Positions 31,965 through 46,562 of a stretch of 64,000 nt of DNA are shown here, one piece after another. The notes beneath the pieces were generated by a model, which was given only the letters and a program-made list of their open reading frames with translations, made no database searches and was not told the DNA's origin. The stretch comes from Salminus brasiliensis (lineage: Eukaryota; Chordata; Actinopteri; Characiformes; Bryconidae). The position numbers and the translations under genes were made by a program. Where the stretch lies: assembly GCF_030463535.1 (NCBI RefSeq), contig NC_132897.1, forward strand, positions 2,215,951 through 2,279,950. Direction: 5' to 3'. Positions within the stretch are counted from its first letter, which is position 1. The number at the start of each line of letters is the position of its first letter.

Positions 31965-34900
31965 CTGAACACACACCACACACACACACTTTTTCATTAA
32001 AAATACCCTTTAATTTGGGGTGTTTATATAATATAGCCATATATTGTTTGTCTAAAGGTTTGTGGACACCCCTTCTAATGAATGCATTCAGAGGAGAACT
32101 CAGGCTAAAGTAATGGGGGAGAGGGAGGGCCATCTATCCTAGATATAATATAATATTAGATACCTGATGATAAGTTGCTGCTGCTGGTCAGACGTGTTGT
32201 CCACCTGGCTTGCGGGGAGGTTCTGTGATGGAGTTGCTCCAGCAATAGGCTTTGCTCTCTCCTCCTTGTCCAGGGTTGGTGTACCTTGTGGCTTGCATTC
32301 TGCCACCACCACCACCTTTGCTTCTGGAGGGTCCACCTGCCTGACCGCGACATCACTACCCCTCCTATCGGGGACTGGATCTTCCCCTCCGGCTTTCTCC
32401 TCACTGCTTCCCTGTCTTCCAGGGAAGAGCGTGACCTTCTGCAGGTCCAGGATTTTGAAGATGTCCTCCGACAGCGTCTTCTCGTCTTTCTCCTCAAAAC
32501 ACTCTGGCAGTCGGCTCCAGCGGTCCCAGGCTGGCTCTCGTGACACCTTCCCTACGCCGGGGCCACCCAAGCTGGGCAGAGTCTGGGTGCGCTTCCTGGG
32601 GCTTCCAGACCACGTGTCCACGGCAGTAGGGGATGAGGAAGACGGCGAGGATGGGGAGAGGGGCGCAACTTCTGAGCCGGAGTCAAACGAATGCTGTACC
32701 CTCCTCTCGATCTCTGGTGTGTCCACGTCCTCTTCCTCCGGGGACTCGGACAGGGACGACACCTCGCACTGGGGAAAGAGAGGACAAAAGAGACACTCAT
32801 TTTTACCAGTTTTTACGAACCCTAGAGCGGCTGTGTTATCCACTACGCTACACCACGCCATCCCAGCTCTACGCTGTTCTCACTGAGGGATCACGGCCGG
32901 ATCACAGGCCGATCGGGTGCTAATTCTTCTGGAAAACGCTGCGATGTCTGATGAGCCTTAAAATTAAAGTTGCTACAAAAAGTTGCCCCCCAGAAGACCC
33001 CCTATTGGTTCCTTACAGAACCATGTTTGTAATGGAAACTCCTCCAACACCGTTGAAGAAATCACCACTGGAGAATCAGTGCTGTACCTCTGCGGACTCC
33101 CAGCCCACGAAGCTACGAGGGTTGCTGGCCTTCTGGCTCTTCGTCTTCTTGCTGGGAGGCGGAGTTGGAGGCGTGTCTTTACAGGCAGGGAAGAGCAGCT
33201 CATGGTGTCTAATCATCACAGTCATAACCTTCTGAATCATGGGAGTTCCTATGGATGTGAGCGAGAGAGAGGAGGCACTTTGAACCATATAGAAATCTGA
33301 TATTTGGCTGAAGACATATTTTAAAATCTAGAGAATTTCTTTATATCCAACATATATTTCTCATCTCTCAGCAGTGAGAGAGATTTACTGTAGAAGCTCC
33401 AGATCTCATCAGAACAGATAAAGCAGGTGAACATAAATCCAGTAAAAAGAAGAAACAAGAGCTTCTCATTCTGACGAAAGAAAGTAGTGAGATCTTGTCG
33501 GTGAGCTAGTCTGAGGAACAGAGCTCGGTTCCTCCAGGTTTCTCCTGGACGCCCCCCAGTCCAGCCAGCACAGCGTGGAGGATGTGTTCAACTCCATCAG
33601 CAGCAGCAGCAGCAGCTCACCTGATTTACCATCATTAAGCCCTGATTTACCATCAAACCAGGTGTTGATCTGAGGAGAACTCTAAATAATACTAGACTCC
33701 ATGAGGAGAACTCTGGAGATGTTCTAATGATGCTAATGATGGAGAACCGCGACTGTATTAATGTTTATTCTAATAGCAGTGTTTTGCTGAGCAGATAAAC
33801 ACTCAATGCTCAGATCAGATTACAGGTATGGGATGGGTTTCGCAAAACATTCGTAACATGAAGTACTTCGTAACCTCTAACTTAAGAACGCTCTTATATT
33901 GACGAGAACTTCACGAAAACCTTTCGTAACTAATGTAGATCTTAAACTCGTTCGTAACTATTAGTGTTCTGGTTCCGATCCATTCATAACAAACAAAGTA
34001 ATTCCTAACTTCACGTGCAGTTCGACCTCAAAATGCTAGAGGTCGCTAATTTTTCTTTAAGAAAAACTCACTGATGTGCTGGTTCTACACCTAGCAACAG
34101 AATCTTAATTACTTAGTAAATACTATAAATAATTCAGTAAAATGACTAATTACTAAGTAAATACTACAAATAAGTTAGTAAAAATGTTTAATTATTAGGT
34201 AAATACTATAAACAATGTCTAATACCGAAGTACTATAAATTATTCAGTATAATAACTAATTACAAAGTAAATACTACAAATAAGTTATTAAAAATTACTC
34301 GTTTAGTAATTACTATAAACAATTCAGTAAAAAGACTAATTACTAAGTAAATACTACAAATAAGTATATATTAAATAATTATTTAGTACATACTATAAAT
34401 AACTCAGTAAAATGACTAATTAATAAGTAAAAGTGAGTTATAAGATTGGTTATCATCACGTCATTTATGACGATATTTCTTATCCTGCATGAATTGGTCG
34501 TAAATTGGGCGTGGTCCAGCAGAATAAGGCACCGTCACTATGACCAGAGGATCGCTAATTCGAATCCCAGTCATGCTGCAAGCCATCGGCAGCCGGGGTC
34601 ATGAGGGAGCAGAATTGGCCTTGCTCCCTCCAGAGTGGTAGATGGCGCTCTCTCCCCACATCACTCCAGTGGAGTGTAGGCTGGCGCTGCCGTCTGCTGG
34701 ACAATGCACCAGAGCCGGGTACATGGCACCTTCCGAGGTTCAGAGGTTGTCCAGCTGGCTGCACACCTGTCGGAGGGGGCGTGTTTCGGCCTTCACCCTC
34801 CCTCGTGTCGGCAGCGCTGCGTGTAATGGGGTGGAATATGTGTGGGCTGGCTATCTGGGCATCAGAAATCGGAGACTCTCACCCTTCATCATGCTGATTG

Positions 34901-37458
34901 CGTCCTCCACCTGTGGCTTGAACAGGTTCACGCCCATCACTGTGGCCAGGTTCTCCACACTCATCTTGTTCACCTTCGAGTGCTGCTGCACCTCAAACAG
35001 GAATCTGCACACGCATGCATAAACGATCCCCAGTTACACAAAACATCTGTCCAGTGGTTTCTCTGTAGGTTCGTGTCTTATGGGTGAACTCGGACGCACC
35101 TGCATATGTAACTGAGGAGGTTGTAGTTGACTCTTGGAAGCAGACTGATCTGTTTCTCCAGCTTCTCCTTCCCCTGTGCAGAAAACACAGATGGCTCATA
35201 CATACTCACTGAGAATCTGGATTCACCAATGATCACATAGACCTGGGCTGAACCAGGTCGGGTCTGAGGGCTGGACTGTTTCCCCTAACCCACCGTCTCA
35301 ACCAGCGAGACAGCTAACATTTATATGCTATGTTACGTAGTCTGGAGAACTTTAGGGGTACATTGACTTGCCCTTAGGTCAGCAGATGACCTTCAATTGA
35401 AATGATCTGTCCATAAACAAATAGTGTTGCACCGCTACAATAGAGATCTGGCTAGCTGACCAGTTACTCAGTAAATACTATAAACAGTTCAGTAAAATGA
35501 CTAATTACTAAGTAAATACTATAAATAAGTTAGTAAAAATTACTAATTATTTAGTAAATACGATAAACAATTCAGTAAAATTATTAATTACTAAGTAAAT
35601 ACTACAAATTAGTAAAAATGTCTTATTTAGTAAATACTATAAACAATTCAGTACAATTACTAATGAAATACTAGAAATAAGTCAGAAAATGCTAATTGTT
35701 TAGTAAATACTATAAACAGTTCAGTAAAATGACTAATTACTAAGTAAATACTATAAATAATTCAGTAAAATTAGTTCTTTTTAGTAAATACTATAAACAA
35801 TTCAGTTAAATGTCTAAGAAGTACTATAAATAATTCAGAAAATGACTTATTACTAAGTAAATACTATAAATAAGTTAGTAACAATTAATTATTTAGTAAA
35901 TGCTATAAATAAGTCAGAAAAAATACTAATTATTTAGTAAATGCTATAAACAATTCAGTAAAATGACTTATTACTAAGTAAATACTATAAATAAGTTAGT
36001 AAAATGATGAATTACTAAGTAAATAATAAAAATAATTTAGTATAAATGACTAATTATTTAGTAAATGATTTAGTAAAATCACTAATTGTTTAGGAAATAC
36101 TATAAATCAGTATTTGCTACAAATTTAATCTGTAATGTTATCGTTTGACTGTGAGGAACTGGACGACGGTCCCACATTCAGGCCTTTCAGGTCTAAAGCA
36201 GGGGTGTTCAGACATCCATCCAGACCCTTTGAGGATGAAACCGGACTCCCCTGGTTTAGGAGGTTAGTCTAAACCATTAACACATGGTCAGTCCCACTGA
36301 GCAGATCTTCTGAGGTCAGTGTTTTGTGGACAGAGCAGTGATTGGCACAGAGCTGTACTGCGGCCTCCTCTCCTGAGGACTGGGAGAGCAGCCGCTGCTC
36401 TTTACACAGTATTTGCTTTCACGTCCATAAAGCTTCCAGAAAACACAGCGGACATCTCCTCACCGCCGCTGTTGTGGCGTCCAGCATCAGGCTGCTGTCC
36501 AGGAAGTCCTGGTACTGAGTCCACGGCACCACAGGTTCTGGCAGCTCCCGCAGGTACAGCTTGAGTAAGGACGCCACTGTGTGGACATCAGTGTCACTGC
36601 AGGAAACAGGAGCGTTAACTTTCTGTAGTATTACTGTTTTTGTACATGATTCGTGAACAGTCAGGTGCAAAAGTTTGGGTACCCTGGTCAAAGGACCTGT
36701 TTTGTTGATGTTGAAAGTGTAAACAAGTTCATATCCGTCTACAAAAACCCACTTCTGCATATTGTAATACACACTTCCTGTTTGTTTGTTTATTTATTTA
36801 TTTACAAACTTTAGCTAAACATGCCACATAAACAGGGGAGCCCATCCACTGTACCTATATGGTGCTCCCAACAAAGATAAACCGCACAGTATCTGTGCCA
36901 TATATGAATAAATACATACTACAGTATGTGACAAAAGTATTGGGACAGCTGCTCATTCACTCACATGCTTCTGAAATCAAGGGTATTATAAAGAGCTGAT
37001 CCTGCTTATGTCCTCTCTACTGTCCAGGGAAGAAGAAGGCTTTCTACTAGATTTTGGAGGAGCATTGCTGTGAGGATTTGATTGCATTCATCCATCCATG
37101 CATCCACAGCTTCTCAATGCTGGTGGGCTTTATACCCCTCTATAGCCCACACCAGACATTAATAGGCAGCATGGTGCCTATAGGGTCATGTTGGTGTATG
37201 TGCTCCAGAGAGTCCTATTGTTTTGGCAGTACTTCTCTCTACAGGGACTAGACAAGCTGTGGCAGCAATGGCTACAACTTAAAATAGCTGAATGCAATCA
37301 TCAGAAGTGGTGTCCACAAACTTTTGGACATATGGGGTGTGTATATCTATATACTGAAATACTAAAAGTAGGCCATCATGCCCAGACGACTACGACTCAC
37401 ACTACTCAAACACTCTGCTACCCCACAGGAAGACGCACATCGACACCATCGCATCGCA

Positions 37459-37511
<53 letters not shown>

Positions 37512-37907
37512 TCAGGATAGATCTGTCACAGGACCCGATCAGGTTCCTTCCATCTTCCAGCTGAACTCCCATCCAGCTCTTTCTGCTGATACCAGACCCG
37601 TACCGATACCCGTCCAGTACTCCATTACTGTTGCCTTCACCTGAGTACCCCATCCGACACTGGCGCTGGCAGATACGGGTCACTTACACTCACGCATGTG
37701 AAACGAGCAGCACTGCAGAAGCAGAGCATGTGAGCAGGAAATGGAACTGAGCAGTAAAGGCCTGTAGGATGAAGGTAGCTCTGCTGATCTGAGGAGATTG
37801 GGGGTGGGGGGGGTGGAGGTGGAGATTGGGGTTCTTCTGAAGGCTGTAATTCAGTCTAAACTTATCCTGGCTTGTTTAATTAAGATATGTAATGAGAGGT
37901 GAGTTTG

Positions 37908-37956
<49 letters not shown>

Positions 37957-40190
37957 CAATAATGATGGAGGTTACACCTCTGTCAGGACAGGATGTGGCT
38001 AAACCACAGATCTCTGATGTGCAGCTGGTTTCTCTTTTGCATATCTCTCTCTCTCTCTCTCTCTTTGTGCTAACCAGAACAAAATCTGGCGAACAGCCTT
38101 CTACTTCCCTGGACAGTAGAGACCATTACTCTGACAAAAGCAGGATCAGCTTTCGGAAGAAACAACGAATGAGCAGGTGTCCCAATACTTTTTTTTTTTT
38201 TGTGGCGCTTAAAGCACGATTTGTAATTACAGCAGTAAAGTGAATTACACTCCTCAACTGCAGGGGGAGCCCATGAGTCAAATCCTGCGAATGTGTATGG
38301 GAGGAGAGGGTCTCTCGTTGCTTACTTTGGCTGTGTTAGTTACAGTAACAGTGTGTGAAACTACCTCCACCATGTTTAGAGGGTGTACTACTTTAGCCTG
38401 GCTAGCTCTCACTGTGAATTATTGATGAAACTACCGCCACCATGTTTGGAAGCTGTACTACTTTAGCCTGGCTAGCTCTCACTGTGAGCTGTTGACGAAA
38501 CTACCTCCACCATGTTTGGAGGCTGTACTACTTTAGCCTGGTGAGCTGTTGATGAAACTACCTCCACCATGTTTGGAAGCTGTACTACTTTAGCCTAGCT
38601 AGCTCTCACTGTGAGCTGTTGACGAAACTACCTCCACCATGTTTGGAGGCTGTACTACTTTAGCCTGGCTAGCTCTCACTGTGACTTATTGATGAAACTA
38701 CCTCCACCATGTTTCAATCGAGAAAATGCCCTTATAGACTCGTTCATAGAGGAAACCGATGGGGGAAATCTCACCTACTGGACCTTCAGTTCAGGTTTAC
38801 TGCTCGTCAAGCCAATTTGAAGAACTTTATGGAGCTGAGAGGAGCTTATTTCCTGCTTTTGGTCCGCCGTACACGGCAAAACCTCATCAGTGGCTGAGAG
38901 TGAAAATTGCTGTTTCATTTCCAAACCAGGAAACGAATGTTCTCTAGCTTGCAAAGCATGCAGATGCATCTCAGAAAGCATTCAACACCAGCTGCGCTTT
39001 GAAGGAAAAGTATTTGTGGACAGTTGTCTTCATTTCTTCATTCATGAAGACAAATGTCCAGCTACCATGCTGCCTAATAATGCCAGGGGTGGGCTATAGA
39101 GGGGTATAAAGCCCCCCAGCTTTGAGCTGTGGGGCAGTGGAAGAACTGTGTTCTCTGGAATGATGGTGGTGGAGCTCCATCAAGTCTGGAGAGGTGATCA
39201 TTGTAAAACCGTCCTGACCACACTCAATCAAATCCTCACAGCAATGCTCAACAAAAGCAGGATCAGCTCTTTTTAACAGCTTTCATTTCAGAAGCAACAG
39301 TGAATGAGCAGGTGTCCCAATACTTTTGTCCACACAAAGCCAGCCAAAGTGATGCAGGAGAGTGAGGGCTATACCACCCACCCATAATACCTGGGAAACG
39401 AAGGCCTCTCTCCAGCGTCGAAGGCCTCTCTGAAGTGTTTGACCTGATTCTCCTGGCCCGGCAGACGGAAGATGCCTTCCTCCACCAGGCCGTGCTCCTT
39501 GATGAACTCTGCACATTTCTCCACCAGCATGGGCACCAAGCGAGGCCCCAGCTTCTTCTCGTAGGCCATGATGTCTGCTAAACCCTTCCCAAACACTGCA
39601 GGAAAGCGAACACAAGCCATAGGTTACAAGGACACGCATACGATACAGTGAATTGCCTGTAAGTGCACTTTGTAGGTGTCCATTTACTTAATGGAATTTA
39701 TCAAGACCTCTTAAACCCATTCATTAGTGTAAAGGGACCATCATGTGGCCCAGCACTGAGGTGGTGGAGCGTTCACAGGACAGCAGTGACGCCGGGGGGG
39801 TGTAGTTGGAGTTGGTACATGTATTTCAGGCTCATTGGTTTTGCTGGGACTTTTAGTTGCGTCAGTGGGTCCACCACCCAAAAATATCCAGCCCAAAGCG
39901 GCTGTGTGGTCAGACACAAACCGTGCATGGAAAAAGCTGAGCTACAGGCTCTATACACTGAACCAACAGGGCACTTTAGCTGCGGTGTGGTCTCAGGAAG
40001 CTACTCCCCCTGACACACCTGGTAAAGGAGGGGTTACATTTTTTTTTGGCTTGATACCAGCACAAAATATCAATATTTTTGCTAGAAGCAGGAACACTGA
40101 GTGTCCAAATATTTGTGGACACCCTTTCTTAATCAATGCATTGAGCTACTTTAAGTTGCTGTTACTTTAAGGTGTGTGTGTGTGGGTGTG

Positions 40191-40240
<50 letters not shown>

Positions 40241-42314
40241 GGGCAGTACCTGCACTGTTTGGTGCTCCGATGGCCCGTCGGATCAAACGGACCCACTCCT
40301 CCATTTCAGTCTGGCTAGTCGCCATGAGAACGCAGCCATCCCGTTCGCGGTCCCCATTACTGCCTGTACACACAACACGAACACCACTGAGTGCAAAATA
40401 GCAGCAAAACCATCAATAAACACATACAGTATGTTGACAAAAGTATTGGGACACCTCTTAATCACTGAATTCAGGTGTCCGATTCAGTGCCATTACCACA
40501 GGTGTATAAAACCAAGCCTCTAGTCCTGCAGTCTGCCTTTCTTCCACACATCAGTGAAAGAACGGGAGGTTCTGCAGAGCTCACTGAACTCCAGCGTGGT
40601 TCTGTATGTAATAGGAGACACCGCTGCACCAACAACTACAAGTCAGCTGGTGAAATCTCCTCCCTCCTAGATCTTCCTCCATCAGCTGTGAGTGGTATTA
40701 TTATTGAACAGTGGAAGAGTTTAGGAGGAACAGCTCACAGAGAGCAGCTCAGTGATCCACCGAGTGTCTGTCAGACCACGTAAAGTTACAGAGCGGGGTC
40801 AGGGCCGAGTGCTGAGCTCAGAGCAGAGTGCAGAAAAGCCTCCAACTGACTCAGTAACTGCAGCAGAGCTCCAGACCTGCTGCTGCTGTAGAGCTCAGAG
40901 CAAAGAGGGACCGGCTCCATATTAATACAGCCTATGGGTTTAGAATGGGATGTTATTAAAGCTTCTGTAGGTGTAATGTGAAGGCGTCCCAATACTTTTG
41001 TCCATAGAGTGCACCAACGTATTGGATCTATTAAAGCAGTTAGCCATTTGAGCCTGCTCCAATGCTTTGGTAATGTGCCAGTTGGTGGGCAGCTGCCTGG
41101 TAGCAGCCCCAGTGAGGCACCAGTATTGCCCGAGGGGGTATCGGCTGCCAAAGGGTGGCGGGCACCTCGCAGACCTAGTCCTAGCGAAGACTGTGGGCAG
41201 GCTGGGACTTCGGCCATGGAAAGGCTGCAGCAGCTCGTGCCTGCATTCATTAAAATGTCCTGAGGGTGGAGTTATGCAGATCACAGCTGTGGGAAATCCT
41301 CTGTTGCAGCTTAATGATATGTAGGCACACGTGACAAAAGTATTGGGACACCTTCTGATTCAATCTTTCTTCTGAGATCAAATGTATTAAAAAGAGTTTA
41401 TCCTGAAGAGCTTTTGTTGGAGTGACTGTCTCTACTGTCCAGAGAAGAAGGCCTTCTACTAGATTTTGGAGAATAAGCATTGCTGTGAGGATTTGATAGC
41501 ATTTCAGTGACTAGAGCGTTAGTGAGGTCAGGATGCTGTTGGGATGATCACCACCCCACCTCATCATCCCCAACATCCTCAAGCTCCACCACCATCATTT
41601 CAGAGAACACAGTTCTTCCACTGCTCCACAGCTCAATGCTGGGGGTCTTTATACCCCTCTATAGTCCACGCCTGGCATTATTAGGCAGCATGGTGCTGAT
41701 AGGTTCATGATGTTTATCTGCTCCAAAATGTCCTATTCTATTGGCAGCAATGGCTGCAACTTAAAGTATCTGCATGCACTCATTAGAAAGGGTGTCCACA
41801 AACTTTTGCGGTGCAGTTTAAAGTGGAGCACAGTGGTAGTGGTAGTGGAAGTAGTGTCCAGGCTGCATACGAGCTAAATCGGGTCAAAGGCCTCGAATAG
41901 ATCTAGCTCAGGAAGTGGTGGGGGGAACAAAAAAACCCTTACGTGGGATGATCTCGAAGATGAATTTGTCATCTGTGTTGCATGGCAGCTCATTCACTTG
42001 ACTCGCCCCCAGCTGTATCGTTCCCTAGAAACAGGAGGGAGAATAAAAGAGGTTTGAATGAAAGGGTACGCATGGGGTCTTCATGAGACACATCTGACCC
42101 GTCTACACTCGGACACACTTTCTGCAGTGTCTGATATTGTTGTGAACTTTACTGTGAATTTCCCCACAGCCATGTGGCTTACATGCTAACAGTGTAATGC
42201 CTACTGCACAGGCAGTGTGTTTGGAGGAAATGAACATTTGTGTTGTATTTTATAAACCATGGACAACATTTCCCCTAAATTCTAAATAAAATTATTGCTA
42301 TTTAGAGCGTTTAC

Positions 42315-42357
<43 letters not shown>

Positions 42358-42670
42358 TTATTTACACCTGGTAAAATAATATAAAGAAATGATGATTATC
42401 AACTATAATCGATCATTAATCACAATTGATGTCAAATGTTCAATTATTCATGATTCTGATTTGAGGTCATATCGCCCAGCACTAAAGATACAGATATGTC
42501 TAGGTAGACCTTTTAGAACATAAGAAAATGATCTAACTGGAGTGGCACATGTTCATCTAGCAGTACCTAAAAACCACACCCACCCACTGTCAGTCAACCT
42601 GGTCTCCAGGATATGAGAACATTATAATTATATTTAGCGGATTCATTGTTTCTTCTGAAAACAAGGCTAT

Positions 42671-42747
<77 letters not shown>

Positions 42748-45700
42748 ATATATTTATATGTATATATAATATGTCCTTTCCTCCTCCATTTCTGCTGAAT
42801 GTGAAAATGACCTGGAATAAAATCTCTTGATATCGACTTCCATTGAAAGTTAAGAACGTTTTTTTCTCCTCCTGTAAAGTTGCCATTTAAGAGATACAAG
42901 AACTTAAAGTAGCTGCATGCACTCATTAGAAAGGGTGTCCACAAACTTTTGCAGTGCAGTTTAAAGTGGAGCACAGTGGTAGTGGCTGCATACGAGCTAA
43001 ATCAGGTCAAAGGCCTCGAATAGATCTTTTTTTTTAAGATTTATGTGGGTTTTTAGTAATATTGACGCTTTCATGTGGGTCATTAATGTCTGATTAAGCG
43101 TAGTTGAAGTAGGGCTGGGCAGTTAATGTTATGTTAATCAGAATATTCATATATTTTATTAAATGTTCGATATTCAGAACGTTGAATCAACGTTGTTCTG
43201 CTTGTAATCGGCTTAATTTAAACTCTCAATTTGTCCCCTTAAAAACATACTACTGCCAGTGTAGTCATGTGACTTCGGCCCCGTCCAGTCTATGACATGA
43301 AAGCAACGTGGAGGAGAACTCAAACCGTGTTTTAGTTTCATCTGTCCTCAAAACATTTTGCCAGTACCGCTGTGGAGCGTCGATGTGCTCTTTTTTTTCG
43401 CAAACTTTAACAAACGGATCCAGTTACTGACATATTTCCAACTACCATCTTCACAATTGCTAATGGCATAACTCTGCATTACTGCATTAGCATTCTCATT
43501 AGCATTCAGCCAACATGAAGCCACACTCAGCAGCAGAGAAAATGCTAACTTGCTTTTACAGCCTTCAGCACTGAGGCAAGGCAGCCAGTCATGTAAGTGC
43601 ATTCCCAAGAAAAGGTAGCCTGGGGGGAATGACTACACACGGACTGTGAATAAGTGGAGAAAGACACGCCCACTATGCAAATAGATGGTACCGGGTGCCA
43701 ATCAGCATAGGCTGCATTCATAACATTAAACCGTCAGTGGCCAAAGGGGTTATTTGTGGGCGTGGCCATGACATATTTTCTTTATGTAAATCCACTCAAA
43801 ACACTTCTAATCAAACCATAGAGGCCTGCATACAAATAGAGAAATTAGAGAATATATAATAGAGGTAAAAATGGTTTTATGTGGCACCTAAAAGTGTTCT
43901 CTTAGTGTTACGAGGCGAAGAACCCTTTCCAGTACTAGATCAACCATAATCCATCATTAATCACAATTGATGTCAAATGTTCAATTAATCGTGATTCTGA
44001 TTTGAGGTCATATCGCCCAGCACTAAAGATACAGATATGTCTAGGTAGACCTTTTAGAACATAAGATAATGATCTAACTGGAGTGGCACATGTTCATCTA
44101 GCAGTACCTAAAAACCACACCCACCCACTGTCAGTCAACCTGGTCTCCAGGATATGAGAACATTATAATTATAATTAGCTGATTAGTTGTTTCTTCTGAA
44201 ATCAAAGCTATTAAAAAAGAGCTGATCCTGCTTTGGTTGGAGTAAATGTCTCTACTGTCCAGAGAAGAAGACTTTCTACTATATTTTGGAGTGAGGATTG
44301 CTATGAGGATTTGATTGCCTTCAGCAACAAGAGCGTTAGTGAGGTCAGGATGCTGTCCAGATGATCACCACCCCACCTCATCATCCCAAACATCCTCAAC
44401 TCATCCCAAAAGTACTGGATGAAGCTCCACCACCATCCATCATTCCAGAAAACACAGTTCCTCCACTGCTCCACAGCTCAATGCTGGGGGGCTTTATACC
44501 CCTCTATAGCCCATGCCTGGCATTATTAGGCAGCATGCTGCTCCAAAAAGTCATATTTTATTGGCAGCAATGGCTGCAACTTAAAGTAGCTGCATGCATT
44601 CATTAGAAAGGGTGTCCACAAACTTTTAAAGTTTAATATGGAGCACAGTGGTAGTGGAAGTAGTGTCCAGGCTGCATACGAGTGTAGGAGTTTAGGCACT
44701 CTATAGAACCCCTTCTAAAAGACCTCGTCATGAAGGTCACTATGGTCAGGTTGTAGATGTAGATGAACATTTTATGACCTAAGAAGATTATCTAACTTTA
44801 GCCGGACATGTTTACATCCAGCAGTGCTTAAAACGACACCCGCTGTCCGTCAACTTTGTTTACAGGATATGAGAACAAACACGGCCTTTTAGATCTGGTC
44901 CGTGCTGTAAAGCACGCTCTTAAAGATAAAGGGCCTACAAAGGGTTCCCTTTTGGTTCTCTGAAGAATCATTTCTGAAGAACCTTCACTTGATATAAAGC
45001 TTCTTTACCTTTAACTCTTTAAAAAAAAAAAGCTTCTTTCTGGACACAAAAGTGGTTCTATGGCTCGAAGAACCATTTGTAGCACCTGTTTTTTTTAAGT
45101 TTACAGTATCAGTCAAAAGTTTGGACACACCTGGTTGAACGTGTGCCCATAATATATTTATTTTTTCGTTTGTTTTGTTTTGTTTTCAAAAAAGAGGACT
45201 CGCAGATCCACCGTAGTTAGGATATCATGGCTGGGGGGTTTCAGTAGACCCAAGCTTTTTGGACCATGACTGTGTGTGTAAGGGTGGAGATACCCCTCAA
45301 TTAGGGCTGGGCAATATGGTAAAAATACTATATCACAATATATAAATATTTAAATATTTTACAATATTTTTGCAATACACAATATTTATCACGATACATA
45401 TAATCAGACTAAAAACATCAGTAGCAGCTGATTCTTATAATCTAGTATTCAGATCCTCTCCTGTACTGAATACAGTGATTTCTACTCAACACCCAGTCTA
45501 ATTACACTGTTAATAATGAAACCTTATTACGCACTAACGGTCTCCTCCATATGATCAGAAAAGCTTACTGTTATATTGCCCAGCTCTACAATCAATCTGT
45601 GTAGCTACAGTATTCTAATTTTCTCGTTTAGCAAAACCAATCAACATGCTTATGACCCAATCAGCTCCTTTTCATTTTAGCTTATGACTGCATAAGGTCC

Positions 45701-46476
45701 TGGCCAGCTTACAACCATTAGGGGGAAGATTAGTTGTACCCAAGTGTACCCAAACATTCTACAGGATAATGTGAGAGTGATCATTTGCTGTCCGCTGCAA
45801 CTCTGTAGAAGTTGGGTTATGCAACAGGACAATGACCCAAAACACTGAAGCGATTCCACAACTCCACCTTTTGGAGTGGCCGAGTCAGAGCCCAGATCTC
45901 AGCCCTATAGAAATGCTAAAGCAGTTCTGCCAGGAAGAATGGGCTAAATTTCCTGCAGGTCTGATCCACAGCTACAGGAAGCGTCTGGTTGAGGTTATAA
46001 TGCTGCCAAGGAAGGCGGAGGGGTCAACCAGCTATTCATTCCAAGGGTTCACTTACTTTTTCCTTTACCACTTTGAATGTTGAATGAGTATGTTCAAGAA
46101 ACACCTGCAAGATTTATTAGTATTTGTATTATTGTCATTATTTTAGGCACATTATATTTGTCAATAGCTTGACTTGGATGAGGATCAGATCACATGACAA
46201 ATTAAAGCAGAAGACTGTAAAATTCCAAAGTATTTTTTTTTCACCACTGTATATGTGTGTGTGTGTGTGTGTGTGTATGTGTGTGTGTGTATATATAAAA
46301 TATGGTGGTTGGTGTGGCACAACAGATAAAACCACTAGCTGCCAGTGACCGTGAGCTATTACACCATGTGGGAGACCAGGGTTTGAGTGACCGTATGCTG
46401 CGCCACACCATTAAGAGTCCCTAGGCAAAACTCCTAACACTACATTGGCCTACCTCTGTAATACCAGTTACCTGGT

Positions 46477-46562
<86 letters not shown>

